NCBI GenBank assembly: GCA_017506865.1
Contig: JAFCMP010000546.1
Location: 310,001 to 374,000 of the forward strand
Source of the DNA: Tribonema minus
Lineage: Eukaryota > Sar > Xanthophyceae > Tribonematales > Tribonemataceae
Direction: 5' to 3'
DNA: 64,000 bases
Below the pieces are notes generated by a model. The model was not told the origin of the DNA. It was given only the letters and a program-made list of their open reading frames with translations, and made no database searches. Each line of letters begins with the position of its first letter. The stretch's first letter is position 1. Positions 1 to 11,511 of the stretch are shown here, piece after piece. A program made the position numbers and the translations under genes.

Positions 1-571
1 ATATTCCTTCTAGTATGTGTGGGACAGTTGCTTGCATGTGCTTTGTTGTGGGTGATGTTCGGGAGCGGGGTGTGGCGTGTAAGCTATATCCATGAGTGAA
101 CACAAAGAGAAACACCATGCACCACGGAATTTGCACAGCCATAAGTGGTATTTAATGAAAGAACAACATGGAGATTATGCTGCTGGCCTTGTCCATTGAT
201 GCAGTGTAGGCTGCGGATGGGCTGTCTGTATGGCGTGTGATTGCCGCCAAGCGGGGGCTGTACGCCGTGTCTGTACGCCGTGTCTTGCATGTTGCTACAT
301 GCCAGCAGCGTTGACACTGGCCAGGATCACAGATGAAATCCAGTTTGAGAAAGCTGGAGGACGCTTAGGCGAGCTTGTGCTGATGTTACCAACGGTAACG
401 CACTCTCCACCGCTGCCTCCCGGACTGATCATTTGAGTTGGAAATTGCTGCTGCAAGAGCATCGTGACTGAAGAGCTCGGTGCAGAAAACTATTCGGTGA
501 CGCGCAGTTCACTGCAACGTGTTGATGGTGTGCTGACGCATGACTCGCGACTGCTGCTGCCTCCTTTGCAG
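1..571. other. Region upstream of the first recognisable exon
   Basis: No exon, RNA gene or repeat could be supported here. Because the first visible exon (572-602) begins in the middle of a codon, at least one more upstream exon of the coiled-coil gene must lie here or left of the window. An open stretch near 320-370 was considered, but it has no convincing donor. Confidence 0.4.
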
Positions 572-3500
572 GTTTGACGACTTTGTGGCACTCCTGGAAC
601 AGGTGAGCACTGCTGAGCACTGAGTCCCTAGCCCCCTAGACTAGGGTTGCACCAAAACGTATTGGGCCACACAAATATGGCGTATTTGGGGCATATTTGG
701 CGACCAGGAATACGTCTTGAACAAATCTAACATGATACCATGCTGCGCGGAGGGCGTATTTGTGGGGCATGTGGTAAGTCTGCTCAAATCCGAGCATACA
801 GTCTGCCACAAAAGGGGCACTTGAACTTCAATTCATGCAGTCCACCGCAAACGGGGCACTTGAACTAAACCATAAAAAAACTAGTTGCACCCCTTACCCT
901 TAACCCTACACCCCAGCGCCGCTTAGCTCAGGAATTCTCCGTGTCCCCCCCAGCCTCGCTGGCCCTGCTGCTTAAGCCAGGAGTTGGTTGTGGTACCGCA
1001 AGCTTACATGAAGGCTCTATACACAATCGCGTTCGAATCGTCAAAAAGAGTGTTGAGAGACGCAAACCACCTGTGACACAAGCCGGTGACAATCGGAATG
1101 CATGATTAAAAAGCATATGTACGTTCAAACCTGTCTTGACGTACTCGTGTACCGTCAGGCTGCCTCGTTGATGTTTTAAGCAAGCACCAGAAAGACATCA
1201 GCACGTTGCACCTCGTAAATGCCTGTCGCAAGGAAACGCACAGGTCAAGTACGTTGTCTCTGTGGCAGGCACAGTGCTTGCCGAAATGAAGCGCCAAGAC
1301 GGTTGCAACTCTTGCTCCGTGCTCTGCAGGCAGGCCCCGTGAGCCCAATAGATGGCCCCGACCCAAAAGTCATGGAGTTCCTGCGCATACTTGAGGAATA
1401 CCGGTGAGCTGTCAAATTTGAATATTGTTTTTGTCTACACAATAGTGTCATGAAGGCTGCAATATGTTGCGCGCTGCTTCATACGAATAGTTGTAGTTGT
1501 GGCGACCTTGCACATGCAATGGGCAACAAGGCATTGCTCTCAACTTGGGAGGGCGGGCGGTGGCAGCAGTGAATTCAAGTCGATGAGCCCATGTCCCAGA
1601 CAAATGCGTACATGCGCTGTGAAACAACTATCCACGAACTTGATGCATGGAAGAGCCGTTGCTGGCCTGACCCTAACCCTACCCCTAATTCCAACCCTAA
1701 CCCTAACTCTCACCTGACTCATACCCGATCCTGACGGCTGGCCACTTACTCAGGACCTAAATGCACACTCAGCATGGGCCGTAGGGTTAGGGTCGGGGTT
1801 AGATGTCATCGCAAGGACAAGTGCGGGCACGAGAGCACCTACGTGGAAGCAAAACCTGGCGTCGGAATCTAAACCTGAGCGCTAATTTCAGGTCAAACCT
1901 CAATCACCAACATTTGTCATGTTGGCTGATGATCCATTTCAGGCTTAAGTGTGAGCAGGAGGGCCTCTACAATGGAGGTGGGGCGCGCATTTGAGCCCTT
2001 CTAGGGCTAAAGCTATGCTTACGATGATGTTCATAGTCAGTAGATGCCTCTCAACGCTCATCACATGGCCGTTGCTCGATGCCGCCGCAGGCTCAAGTGT
2101 GAGCACGAGGGTAACTACCTGGAGGCGGCACGCGCATTTGAGACGTTCCAGGGCTAGGGCTACATTTACAGTGATGTTTCCGTTGAGTCAATGCCTCAAC
2201 GCTCAGCACACCGATGTTGCTCGATACCGCCGCAGGCTCAAGTGCGAGCACGAGGGCAACTACCTGGAGGCGGGGCGCGCGTTCAAGCAGCTCGACGTCC
2301 TGCGCAAGCAAGAGATACAGCGCCAGCAGAAGGCCATGCGCGCGCGCCAGCTGGGAGAGCGCCAGGACGTGCAGGTATGTATGTGAATATACACATACGA
2401 TACGCACGTACGTTAATTACTATACACATGCGGTATGCACATCCATAGGTACGGCACAGAAGGCCATGCGCGCGCGCCAGCTGAGCGACAGAACGTCAGG
2501 TAGTATACATACTCAGGTTTGTATACCGACTGGTGGTGTGTAGCGCAGGGTTGATATGAGGGTCAGGGCCAGTGTCAGCCGAACTCTGACATGAACACGC
2601 TCACAGTGCACTCCTGACGCCGTTGCCCTCCTTGTGCTCCCACCAAAACATATCATGAAGCTAATGAAGCAGTGTTGAACTGCAAGTTCGACGAGAGTGA
2701 CGGGTCCAACGAGAGTGACAAGCATGCAACTGCTGCGCATTGGCGCCGTGTGTGATGCTTTCTCCCATGCAGGAGGCGCACGACATGCAGTTTCAGGACT
2801 TCACCGCGGCGTGGGACAAGTACCTGGAGGAGTACGACAGGATGGCGCAAATGTACATACAACAGGTATACACATACTTTGAAGTACATATGTGCGCCGT
2901 TTGCTCGCGGGGACAGTGGAAATTGCAAAGCGGGTGCGGCCCCTAGGGGGGCAGTGGCGAATGTAGCCCATGCACATGATCAAGTGCAGACTTCTTTCTG
3001 GTCGTGCCGCCTCACACGGAGATGCATGCGTATGGCGCAGAATCCTCTGAGGAGGTGGGTAGCAGTGGTCGTACTTGCTGTCTCGAGCTTGCATACAATG
3101 TTGTTTGCGTTCGCAGCACCTGGAGGAGTACGGCAGGGTGGCGCAAAGCACATCCAGTAGGTACATACATACCATACCTGCGCCTTGAACTTGCACAGAA
3201 AGTGCGGATTGCAAGGTGGGCTAAACGGGATGGCACAAACGTACATGCAGCAAGTACATACAGGCGATGTATACATAAAGGCTGCAGTTAGTGGGCATTG
3301 AGACTCAAGCGACAGTCGGTCTTGCTGTTGATACTTTTACAACAGGGGGTAGGCGCTGGTAGCAACGTTGATGTTAGTCAGATTTGTACACCTGCAGCGA
3401 CTGGTTGGCAGAGCGGACACGGCACACATGAGCCGACATGCTGCCTGATTTGCACAGATTGAGTTGTAGGTGTCTGTCCCTCAAGTTGAAGCACTTTTTA

Positions 3501-6500
3501 TTATTAATTCTTGCTCAGGGCGCGAAAAAGCCCAAATGATGGTCTAACTTGATGCTGCTGTACGGAATCTGCATGTCGTGTGACTTGAAGTACACCTTGT
3601 ACGTATGGAGTTGCCACATCATGCTTGCATTACCAAGTGCTCCGTGCAAGTGGTGCCCTGTAGGGCACTAGAGGTGTGACATGTAAATTGCGGTTAGAGT
3701 GGGGATCAGGATGGCGGCTGGGACCTTTGTTCACAAGGGGCTAGTACTTGAGCCAGGTCATAAACAAGGGCGTAATCAGGGTTAAAAACGGCTTGAGATT
3801 CAACTGCAAGCTGGGGTCTGCATGTGAGTGAAGTTGCAAGAAGCGTCATATTCAACTCCACGCGTGATTGGTTTAGGCATAGGGCGCCGCATGGCTAGCG
3901 CTGATGGTCCAACCCTAATTCTGTACGGTGTAGCCTGCACCGCTCCGCCGCGACTCTGGCGCTAACTCTCGTCTGCTGCTCGTGTCAGATGACGGAGCGG
4001 CACGCAGTGGGCCTGCTGGAGCTACAACAGCGGTTACAGAAGTGAGTGCAGCGTGGAACGTACATGGACAGATCAAAACATCGTAGAGCTCTACATTTGA
4101 TTTGCTGTCGTCATCAGCTGCAGGCGTTCAGAGTACAAACAACGCGTGCAAAGCAGTTGCCTCAAGCGCGAAGCAGCGCAATGCTGACCGCGTCGCGGTG
4201 GCACAACTGCCCTGCTGACTGCGTGGCGGCAACGCACTGCGCGCGGCTGAAGTTGAAGTTGGGTACACAAATTGAAGCTGCGTATCATCGACATGTGCTG
4301 CTGCAGGTACAAGGCACCGCCCTGCGCGTGCGGCCTGCTGCGAACTGAGCAGCTGCCAAAGAAGAAGAAAAAACAGCAGGGTACTTGCAGAAAATTGGCT
4401 ATAGAGCATCGCAAGTAAGGAATTTAGCATATGCATGTACATGCACTGTGTAGTCACACGCTTTCATCCTAAACTCATCTGCACAGGGGTGCGCCTGAAA
4501 GCAGCCCAAGAGCTCGAGCGTGGACCCCAAGCACCAGTTGCAGTGCTCATCACGGCGCTCAGCTCTCACCTTCAAAACATTTGTTTACAGTAAGCCACAA
4601 GAGCCTCCACAGCGGCACAATAGCGCCCATCCGGCGCTTTCATGCATGCGCACTTGAAGGATAGGGTGACGTCAGAATTAGGGTTAGAGCTAGGGTTGTC
4701 GCACACTACGCGCGAGCTACTATCACTGCAGAATCATTGAGCGCTGGTGTCCGAGCTAAACATGAACATGTGCATGGCATAATGCGGAGAAGCACCAAAC
4801 ATACCAACCGCCAAACTGGTCAAGGAACACTGGCAGGGCACGAAGAAAAAGTGTCCGATTTTAAGCATGCGAAGTATACAAAGCCTACCAAGTCAAACAC
4901 AGAATCAGTGCCCCCAAACATCATGGTTATCATTGCTACCGTACATTATTGCACGTATATAATAACTTCATCAGACTTCAATGTGGGTGAATCCCTTCAA
5001 GCTCGGAACTGACCCTACAAGCCCTAGCTTTGCCCCCGACCCAACTCAACACCTAGACGGCTGCTGACTGACAGCTGAGACAGCACCAAACCGCCACTCA
5101 GGCTCAAGCCTTAATGCTGGTGATAACTGCAAATTGTCACTTGCAATCCGCACACCGTTGTCTTACATCACCTACATACGGGAGCTGCGAACCAAAAGCT
5201 TAGGTCATGCCGCGCGCCCCCTACACTTGCAACTGCAGAGAAGCGCAGGAGCGCCTCCCCAAGTGGTCCAAGGAGCTGCTGGACTGGCGGCGGAGGCAGC
5301 ATCTGCTGGCGCGGCAGCACAATTACGCAGAGGCGCAGAAGGTCAAAAAGGTACTTCTATGTACATGTGCAGCAGAGCACTGTTTTAGAAAAATGGGCGG
5401 TAATAGCGGTAATAGCGCACGTAGTATACATACCGGAGGCAGCACCTGCTGGCGTGGCAGCACAACTACGCAGAGGCGCAGAAGGTCAAAAAGGCACTAG
5501 TAGGTTGGTACGCAGAGGTGTACTGTGCCATCTGTTTGAGAGAAATACCATGCTTCAACATCAAGTATGGAAGTAATGCAGATGAACGCTAGTTGATGTT
5601 GAGTGTGGTGGTAGTGGCCCTTTGGAAAGAAGTAGTATATACAGGTGGTAGAGTATACTGCTGGCACGGCAGCACAAATATGCAGAGGCGCAGAAGGTCA
5701 AAAAGTTATGTTTGTATGCACGCAGAAGTGTACCTTTTTGGTTTTGGAAGGTAATAGCGTGCTCTCTCTCTGAGTATATATACTGTACTGGAGTCAGGGA
5801 GCCATGCACGAGTTGGCACAGACTGCGATCCGCCCTGTTCATGTATGTACGGCCAGGATGACTTGAGTTGTGCACTCGCTGCCTTGGCCCCGCTGCAGAT
5901 CGCCGACCAGCTGGAGGAGAGCGAGAGGGAGGCCATGCACGAGTCGCACGCGCTGTACGTCGGCCGCAAAGAGGCGGGCTTCCGCGCGCAGCAGCAGGCG
6001 GAGCTGCAGGCTCTGCTCATGGTGGGGACCGCTTCCAGCCATGTGATTACACAACTGTGTTGCGTCTGTCCCCCGTAACTGTTGCGCCCAGCGCATCGAC
6101 GCGCGGCGGCGCGAGCACCTCAATCAGCATACTATACGAGCGCAGAGAGGCCACATGGGAGTGTCGCCGCTTGAACTGCTGATTACTCCCTTGCTCAAGC
6201 CATTCCTTCATCCCCGTGTTGACATACCTGTGCTGCATCTACTTCCTTGCTCAAGCCATTCCGAAATCCCTGCCCTGACGTAACTGTGCTGCGTATGTCC
6301 CTCGTGACTGCTGCGCCCAGCGCATCGACGCGCGGCGGCGCGAGCACCTTAAGCAGCGCGCGCTCGACAGCAAGCGCCTCCTGCAGCGCAACCGCAACGT
6401 GCAGGCGGTGCTCGAGGCGAAGCAGTCCTCAGAGGGGCAGCGCCTGACGGCAGAGATTCGGAAGACAGTTCTGGAGGGGACGAGCGTCACTGCCGTGGCA

Positions 6501-7009
6501 GCAGCGGCGGCAGCGGCGGCGCCGGCGCATGGTGCTGCCGCCACGGATAGGAAGGGGCGGCGGTTGAAGAAGGTGAGCACTGCTGTAGTAGACTGAGCGC
6601 TGTGGCAGTGTGATGGATGCACTCCGCGGCAGGCTGAGAGCTGCGACAGTGTGAGCACTGCAGCCGCGTGTCACGCTTTTTGCAGCAGTATGAGCACTGC
6701 AGCAGTGTGTGATGTGTTCAGCGGCACGCTGAGCACTGCGACAGAGTGAACGCCGCAATGGGTTGCGCACCGCAGCAGTCTTTGCAGCTGCAGCAGTGGG
6801 AATACTGTAGTATCTGAGCGCTGCGACGGCATTAGCGCTGCGGGTGGTGCACTGGTGTGATCACCGCCAACCGCCGTCTGACCATCAAAATCGTGTGCAT
6901 GCTGTTTGCGCAGGGGGGCACGCCGCGCGCGTCCGCCGACACGCTGAGCACTGGCGTCAACGACCGCACGTTCGTAACGACTCAAAGGGGGCCCGAAGTT
7001 AGGGCATGA
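572..7009 (+). CDS. Conserved coiled-coil protein, multi-exon, 5' partial
   Basis: Nine exons: 572-602, 1330-1403, 2236-2374, 2773-2865, 3989-4041, 5239-5350, 5899-6021, 6321-6572 and 6914-7009 (TGA). They sum to 323 visible residues and the phase closes at every junction. Order of sequence: FDDFVALLEQ, then DPKVMEFLRILEEYR, then a charged helical stretch (EGNYLEAGRAFKQLDVLRKQ), a Trp-rich helix (AAWDKYLEEYDRMAQ), KWSKELLDWRRRQHLLARQ, and a Lys/Arg-rich helix ending in an alanine run. The protein is almost entirely predicted helix, rich in E, Q, R and K, with no membrane segment or enzyme motif. The pattern resembles a conserved protist and algal family that I cannot name with certainty. A cytoskeletal or ciliary role would be a guess. 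The first codon is split, so the true start lies further upstream. Several exon edges are echoed in the introns. Confidence 0.82.
642..895 (+). mobile_element. Short interspersed repeat, hAT-like MITE family, copy 1
   Basis: About 250 bp in the first visible intron of the coiled-coil gene. It begins TAGGGTTGCACC and ends near TGCACCCCTT, which is an imperfect inverted repeat of the start. The body closely matches the reverse complement of the element at 15970-16159, including stretches around GGCGTATTTGGGG and GTCTGCTCAAATCCGAG. It carries an extra duplicated segment near its right end. No clear target duplication was found for this copy, so its borders are approximate. Confidence 0.7.
1806..2160 (+). 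repeat. Acceptor-side exon echoes of exon 2236-2374
   Basis: Two clear imperfect copies (about 1941-2010 and 2088-2160) and a weaker one (about 1806-1850) of the acceptor plus the first 60-70 nt of exon 2236-2374. Spacing is about 140-150 bp. Each clear copy keeps the AG and the codons for LKCE, but the reading frame then decays. They look like pseudo-exons rather than used exons, since the third copy alone continues in frame into the rest of the gene. Confidence 0.8.
2458..2515 (+). repeat. Donor-side exon echo of exon 2236-2374
   Basis: The stretch encoding KAMRARQL and the bases up to the donor recur once, about 130 bp downstream of the real exon end (2374). The copy has a short internal deletion and ends in a GTAG-type donor-like sequence. 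Confidence 0.75.
3119..3265 (+). repeat. Donor-side exon echoes of exon 2773-2865
   Basis: Two decayed copies (about 3119-3160 and 3225-3265) of the exon end that encodes YLEEYDRMAQMYIQQ, each followed by the same GTACATAC-like start of the intron. Confidence 0.75.
3495..3545 (-). repeat. Dispersed repeat, A/T-rich 3' tail, copy
   Basis: In reverse orientation it reads CATTTGGGCTTTTTCGCGCC, then CTGAGCAAGAATTAATAA. The same tail occurs near 46750-46795, 51840-51885, 57465-57531 and 62050-62104. It lies in an intron of the coiled-coil gene. Confidence 0.75.
5432..5706 (+). repeat. Donor-side exon echoes of exon 5239-5350
   Basis: Two copies (about 5432-5497 and 5655-5706) of the last 50-65 nt of the exon, the part encoding RRQHLLARQHNYAEAQKVKK. 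They are 85-95% identical by eye. Spacing from the real exon end is about 150 and 355 bp. Confidence 0.85.
6074..6135 (+). repeat. Acceptor-side exon echo of exon 6321-6572
   Basis: The polypyrimidine stretch, the acceptor (CGCCCAG) and the first 40 nt of exon 6321-6572, encoding RIDARRREHL, recur 246 bp upstream. The copy diverges after about 45 exonic bases. Confidence 0.85.
6573..6913 (+). repeat. Intron built of short GAGCACTGC-type repeats
   Basis: The last intron of the coiled-coil gene consists largely of diverged repeats of a GTGAGCACTGC/GCAGTGTG motif, spaced about 35-50 bp. The motif resembles both the real donor at 6573 and codons of the last exon (ACGCTGAGCACTGG), so this may be a heavily eroded echo array. 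Confidence 0.6.
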
Positions 7010-7401
7010 TTCGCCGGCCAGCTGCCCGACCCTGGCGCATCCAGCGCAGTGCCGCGTCGGTCACCACAAATGTAATTTACATTTCACAAGCTTGCTGATG
7101 CACTGCCATTGTGGTGTCTGTCCCTGTTCTTGCAAGGCACACGCCGTACCATGGTCGGCCCGTCGGTCTGATAAGCAATGCCGGTTGCTAGACTGTCTGG
7201 TGTCACCTTTGCAAACGGGGCGTGTAGCGCATTGCGAAGTTCAACTAGATGGAGACATCCGCTGAAGGTGGCAGACAGCACAGCTGCAATTTAGATGGAT
7301 GCATGGCGCAATACCACGCGTGAAGCATGCCCGGGCCTGAAGCTCGCAGTCGCACGTTCACCGGAGGAGACTCCCAAGTAACCGCTGCAGTGCTGCTCGC
7401 T

Positions 7402-8007
7402 GCAGCCACGGCTGCAGCAGCTGCAGTGCGTGCACGGTAGATGTCGTTGGCAGAGCGCGGCCCATTCCGCCAGACCTGAGCCAAGGCGCTCATGTGGCCG
7501 CCGCTGGCTGCTGCTGTAGTGTGACAGTCAACAAACTCAGGCTTGGTGTGTCCTTCTGGCTTTGTGCGGCGACCTTCCTGCACTGCGCGTCACAGCGTGC
7601 AATTGTGGCAGCCGGCAGCCGTTGCACGCAGCACTGCCAGCGAAGTGCCCGGGGTGACACGGCCAGCGCGCTGCTGCAGCGTAGTTAATTATGCAGCCAC
7701 GGCTGCTGCAGCAGCTGCAGTGCGTGCACGGTAGATGTCGTTGGCAGAGCGCGGCCCATTCCGCCAGACCTGAGCCAAGGCGCTCATGTGGCCGCCGCTG
7801 GCTGCTGCTGTAGTGTGACAGTCAACAAAGTCAGGCTTGGTGTGTCCTTCTGGCTTTGTGCGGCGGCCTTCCTGCACTGCGTGTCACTGCCTTCCTGCAC
7901 TGCGTGTCACAGCGTGCAGTTGTGGCAGCCAGCAGCCGTTGCACGCAGCACTGCCAGCGAAGTGCCCGGGGTGACACGGCCAGCGCGCGATGCTGCAGCG
8001 TAGTTAA
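7402..8007. repeat. Tandem duplication, unit about 291 bp
   Basis: Two nearly identical units, about 7402-7692 and 7693-8007. The second carries an extra local duplication of about 25 nt. Both units keep the same minus-strand open frame containing SALAQVWRNGPRSANDIY, followed by alanines. The product is not recognised. The units lie between the coiled-coil gene and the SGF11-like gene. Confidence 0.85.
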
Positions 8008-8512
8008 TTATATCAGCGGCAGCAAAGATCCCTCGTGCAAGGCGGTTCTGTGTTTTCCTCTCATGTGCATCCCACAGGCGGCTCCCTTCTCTAACTTTTC
8101 AGCCGGAGCGCCATTAGGTCCCTGCCTCGGCGCTAGCGAGTGCAGGCGGTGGCTCAATCAGTTCCAAGCAACCTCCCACCGTAGTAGCGGCAGTGCCTGC
8201 AGTTTAATGTTGCCGCAGTGAGGCATAAGCTTACTGAGCCGCACCGGCCAGTGCATCTGCTCCGTCCCGATGGTCGCCTCTATGTCGTTAGCCCAAGTTG
8301 CACAGCACAATTGGAGAGGCGCACCCGGGGTGACAAACACAGTTTGCGCCTGAGAGAGCTTCGAAGCTCAGCAGCTCCTGAGGCTTCCCCATCGTTCACC
8401 ATCAACCCATCGAAGTTGAAGTAGATCCGATCCAATTCGATGCAAAAGATCCGGAGCATCCGCTCTGCAGCACGCTCACCAGAGCAGTAGCAGGGCAGCA
8501 AGAAGCTGTCGC

Positions 8513-11511
8513 ATGTCTGATGTCGGTGGCAAGAGGGCCTTGCACATCACCACCACTCCCAGCAATACTGCATCGGACAGCACTTGCACAGTGCGCGTGG
8601 TCAATGGCGAGGTAAGGATCCATGATTACGTTGCTATTGAGCCCATTAGCGGCTTTGGTGTGCAGTTGGCGCAGACTGATGCTCAATCACACAGCTTGGC
8701 AGGTTTTTCCAGAAAGCATCACCTGGTTTGTCCAATCAGATACCCAAGAAGCAGGCTGATCTTCTGAGCGCTGGTGTTGCGCTGCTGCAGGTGTGCCAGC
8801 TGGACGTGAATGCGGAGGCAGAGGGCATGTTCGAGGCATTGCTGCGCATCATGGCATCGGAGGTGGCTTTCGAGGTGCCTACTGCTTGCAAAGAAAAATT
8901 GCGAGATCTTTTACGAGCCGGCCATGCCGGAGCACTTCGGCAATTCTGATGCAGTGGAGCACTGATTTGAGAGTGCACAGCGCATAGCAGAGCATATGTT
9001 GTTGAGGGTAATGACATCAGACACTGCCCTCTGCATGTTCATGCCGGCAGAGGTCCTGCTTCCTAGCTGTGGTCACTCTGGGCGTGCCGCTGAGCTAAAA
9101 CCTCGCACACACTGAAGAGGGTAGCCTGGCACACAGTCTCCCCCTCCTGGTGTTTCATATTATGGCTGTTCTTGCCTTAGCGCCAACCTGAAAGCTTGTG
9201 CACAGCTAGCACAGTTGCCTCCCCCGGTCTCACGTGGCATGTCACCACGTGGCAGTGATGTGGGTCTAGCATGGTACGCCTGCGAGTCGTTTTTGTGTAG
9301 GCAAACTGCTTGCTTAGCTGATGGATCTGAAATCCAATCACGATTCGTCTCTTGAAAAGACGCTCGCTATTACGGGAACTTCTTGTGACGCTGGGCCCTC
9401 ACAAGTGCGCGCGAACAGAACACTGTATGGCCATTTTGACGCACATGAACACGCCCTTCAGTCGCGCGACGCGGCACCCCTCATGCAACCCCACAGCCGA
9501 CACGCACACACACACCCCGCAGTCCTGCCCGCATCAGGCGCCAGCGCCTCTGTGCCAGCTCGTCATCCATCTGGCCGTCTGCTGCGACGCGTACCTCACT
9601 GCCACGCATTGTCCGTGCCCCGCCGCCGCCGCAGGTGCACCGCGCGCTGCACACGGGGGAGATGTCGCTGGAAGACCTGTACGCGGAAAAGCGCAGCGGG
9701 GACGCCCTAGGGCTAGGGCTGGGGGAGCAGAGGGCGGGGCTGGATGTGTTCGGGCGCGCGCCGCCGCGGGAGCCCTCTGGGGGCGTCACCTGCCCCACTT
9801 GCGGTAGGCAGGTGGGCGTGCTGAGGTGGGTGCGCATGCGCGCCGGAACTGCAGGTGTACATGCATAGAGTAGCAGGGTAGACTTGATGCACCCACAACA
9901 GCGCCGCTGCACAAGCCCTCTGGGGCACCGCCTGCGCCACTTGCAATAGGCAGGTGCACGTGCTGAGGTACGAAGGCACGCGTGCCGGAAGCGCGAGACT
10001 CGATCAGCACTTTTCGCAAGTGAGCTTCATGCAATCACAGAGCTATCATCACGTTGCCAAAGGTGCAGGAGCGGGAAAACAGAGGTGTATTCATATTGTG
10101 GTTGGAATAGCGTGCACCAGGTGGTAGGGTGTGGTCACGTCTTAGTGTTAAGTTAGGGCTAGCTAACCCTAACCCTAACCCTATACGGTGCCATCGACCG
10201 AATCGCCTGCCAGCGGCTCAACGAGCATTTGGGGAGGCATGACCCGCTTTTCTTAACACTCAATACGTGCGCATGCGAATGTATCCAGGTCAGGAAGTGC
10301 ACATGGCTATGCAGCATGGTCTGCCGTCAAATACGCCACGCACTATAATTATATGTATACCCGTAACGGCTACTCTGGTATGCATATTCCTCGTAGTATA
10401 CCTAGCTGTGGTGTGATCGGCACTGCGGTGATGTCGGCAGCAGCACTTACAAGCGCATGGCAGCGTGCAGCTTTTGAAACATGAGCTACGGTACATGCGT
10501 ATGCCCGCCGCTGAAGTACCTGAGATACACGAGTGTCGTAGCAGCAGTCGGCGCAGAGCCGCGCCCGCTTACAGTTATCCTCAAAGTGCAACCAAAACTT
10601 CATGTTGAACTTTTCCTGAAACTTCATGTTGAACTTTCACTTGGCGCATGGCACTCGCGTGCGAATTCATCAGCGCTGGCGCATGTGCGCATTCGAATCA
10701 AAGCTTGTCAAGGGTTAGGTTAGGGTTAGGGTTAGGGTTGTCAAGCCTGCCAGCGGAGTTTGCGACGGCCGGCTGCGCCGGCGCCAGTGCTGACATTTAC
10801 GTCTCACTTTCTGAAGGCTGTTGTGTGGATGTATTTCGAGTAGGGTTGCCAAAACGGTATTATTGAACAAATACGGTCAACGGTATTTGTAGCGTAAACC
10901 ATGCTGATCTTGACCACAGCTTCGGGTGCCCTGAGGTTTATTTTCGGGCTTACTGTGCCGGACGCAAAAATGGTATCGAAGTTCTCCAAAACCTCAATAG
11001 GCAGGAGTTTACGGTCAAATTACGGTACGATTTACGGAGTATATTTGTAAATAAAGGTACGGTTTTGGCGACCCTGATTTTGAGTTATTGAAGTAGCGAT
11101 CACTTCATGTCACTGGGTCACATGACTGCTTGGTCGCCGCACGGCGGCGCAGCAACAAGCGAGGTCTGCCCGCAGGGTGCTGCCACCTTCTAACGTAGCG
11201 TAAGCATCGATTGCTAGACGGAAGTCACATCACCTCAACATCATCACGCACCCTGTCTCGATGTTACATAAAGTTGAAGTTGACTCAGCCCATGGTCACA
11301 GCCGTGTCTGTGGCAAAGGCATGTGCATGCCGGCGCTGCATTCCAATGCAACGCAGGTGCCCGCCGCTTGCCCCCGCGTGCACAATCCTGACCCGTGCTT
11401 CGCGCGCGAATATACCTACATGCGCCCCGCAGGTTCGCGCCACATCTGGACAAGTGCATGAAGGGGTCTGTTAGAACAACGAGCAGGCCCACCGGGGGTG
11501 GCGACACCTGA
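8513..11511 (+). CDS. SGF11-like SAGA deubiquitinase-module zinc-finger protein
   Basis: Exons 8513-8611 (tentative first exon with ATG), 8791-8874, 9635-9825 and 11433-11511 (TGA), giving 150 residues with all phases closing. Exon 2 encodes a helix ending MASEVAFE, joined to VHRALHTGEMSLEDLY in exon 3. The zinc finger is split by the last intron: CPTCGRQVGVL, then RFAPHLDKCM. The C-x2-C ... H-x3-C arrangement plus RFAPHL(D/E)KCM is the signature of SGF11/ATXN7L3-type fingers. In yeast and animals this subunit helps the SAGA deubiquitinase remove ubiquitin from histone H2B in the nucleus. The short N-terminal helix that precedes the finger also fits the family. The first exon is the weakest part; the exact C-terminus after KCM is also uncertain. 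Confidence 0.72.
9917..9966 (+). repeat. Donor-side exon echo of exon 9635-9825
   Basis: The end of the exon, including the first zinc-finger cysteine pair region and the GTGCTGAG donor context, recurs once about 140 bp downstream. A TAG replaces a codon in the copy, so it is not a usable exon. Confidence 0.8.
10841..11076. mobile_element. hAT-like MITE with 8-bp target duplication
   Basis: A 236-bp element with terminal inverted repeats: TAGGGTTGCCAAAACGGTA at the left and the imperfect complement TACGGTTTTGGCGACCCTG at the right. It is flanked by ATTTCGAG (10833-10840) and ATTTTGAG (11077-11084), an 8-bp target duplication with one mismatch. It has no coding capacity. Its TIR start and 8-bp duplication match hAT-type non-autonomous elements. 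It lies in the last intron of the SGF11-like gene. Confidence 0.8.
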
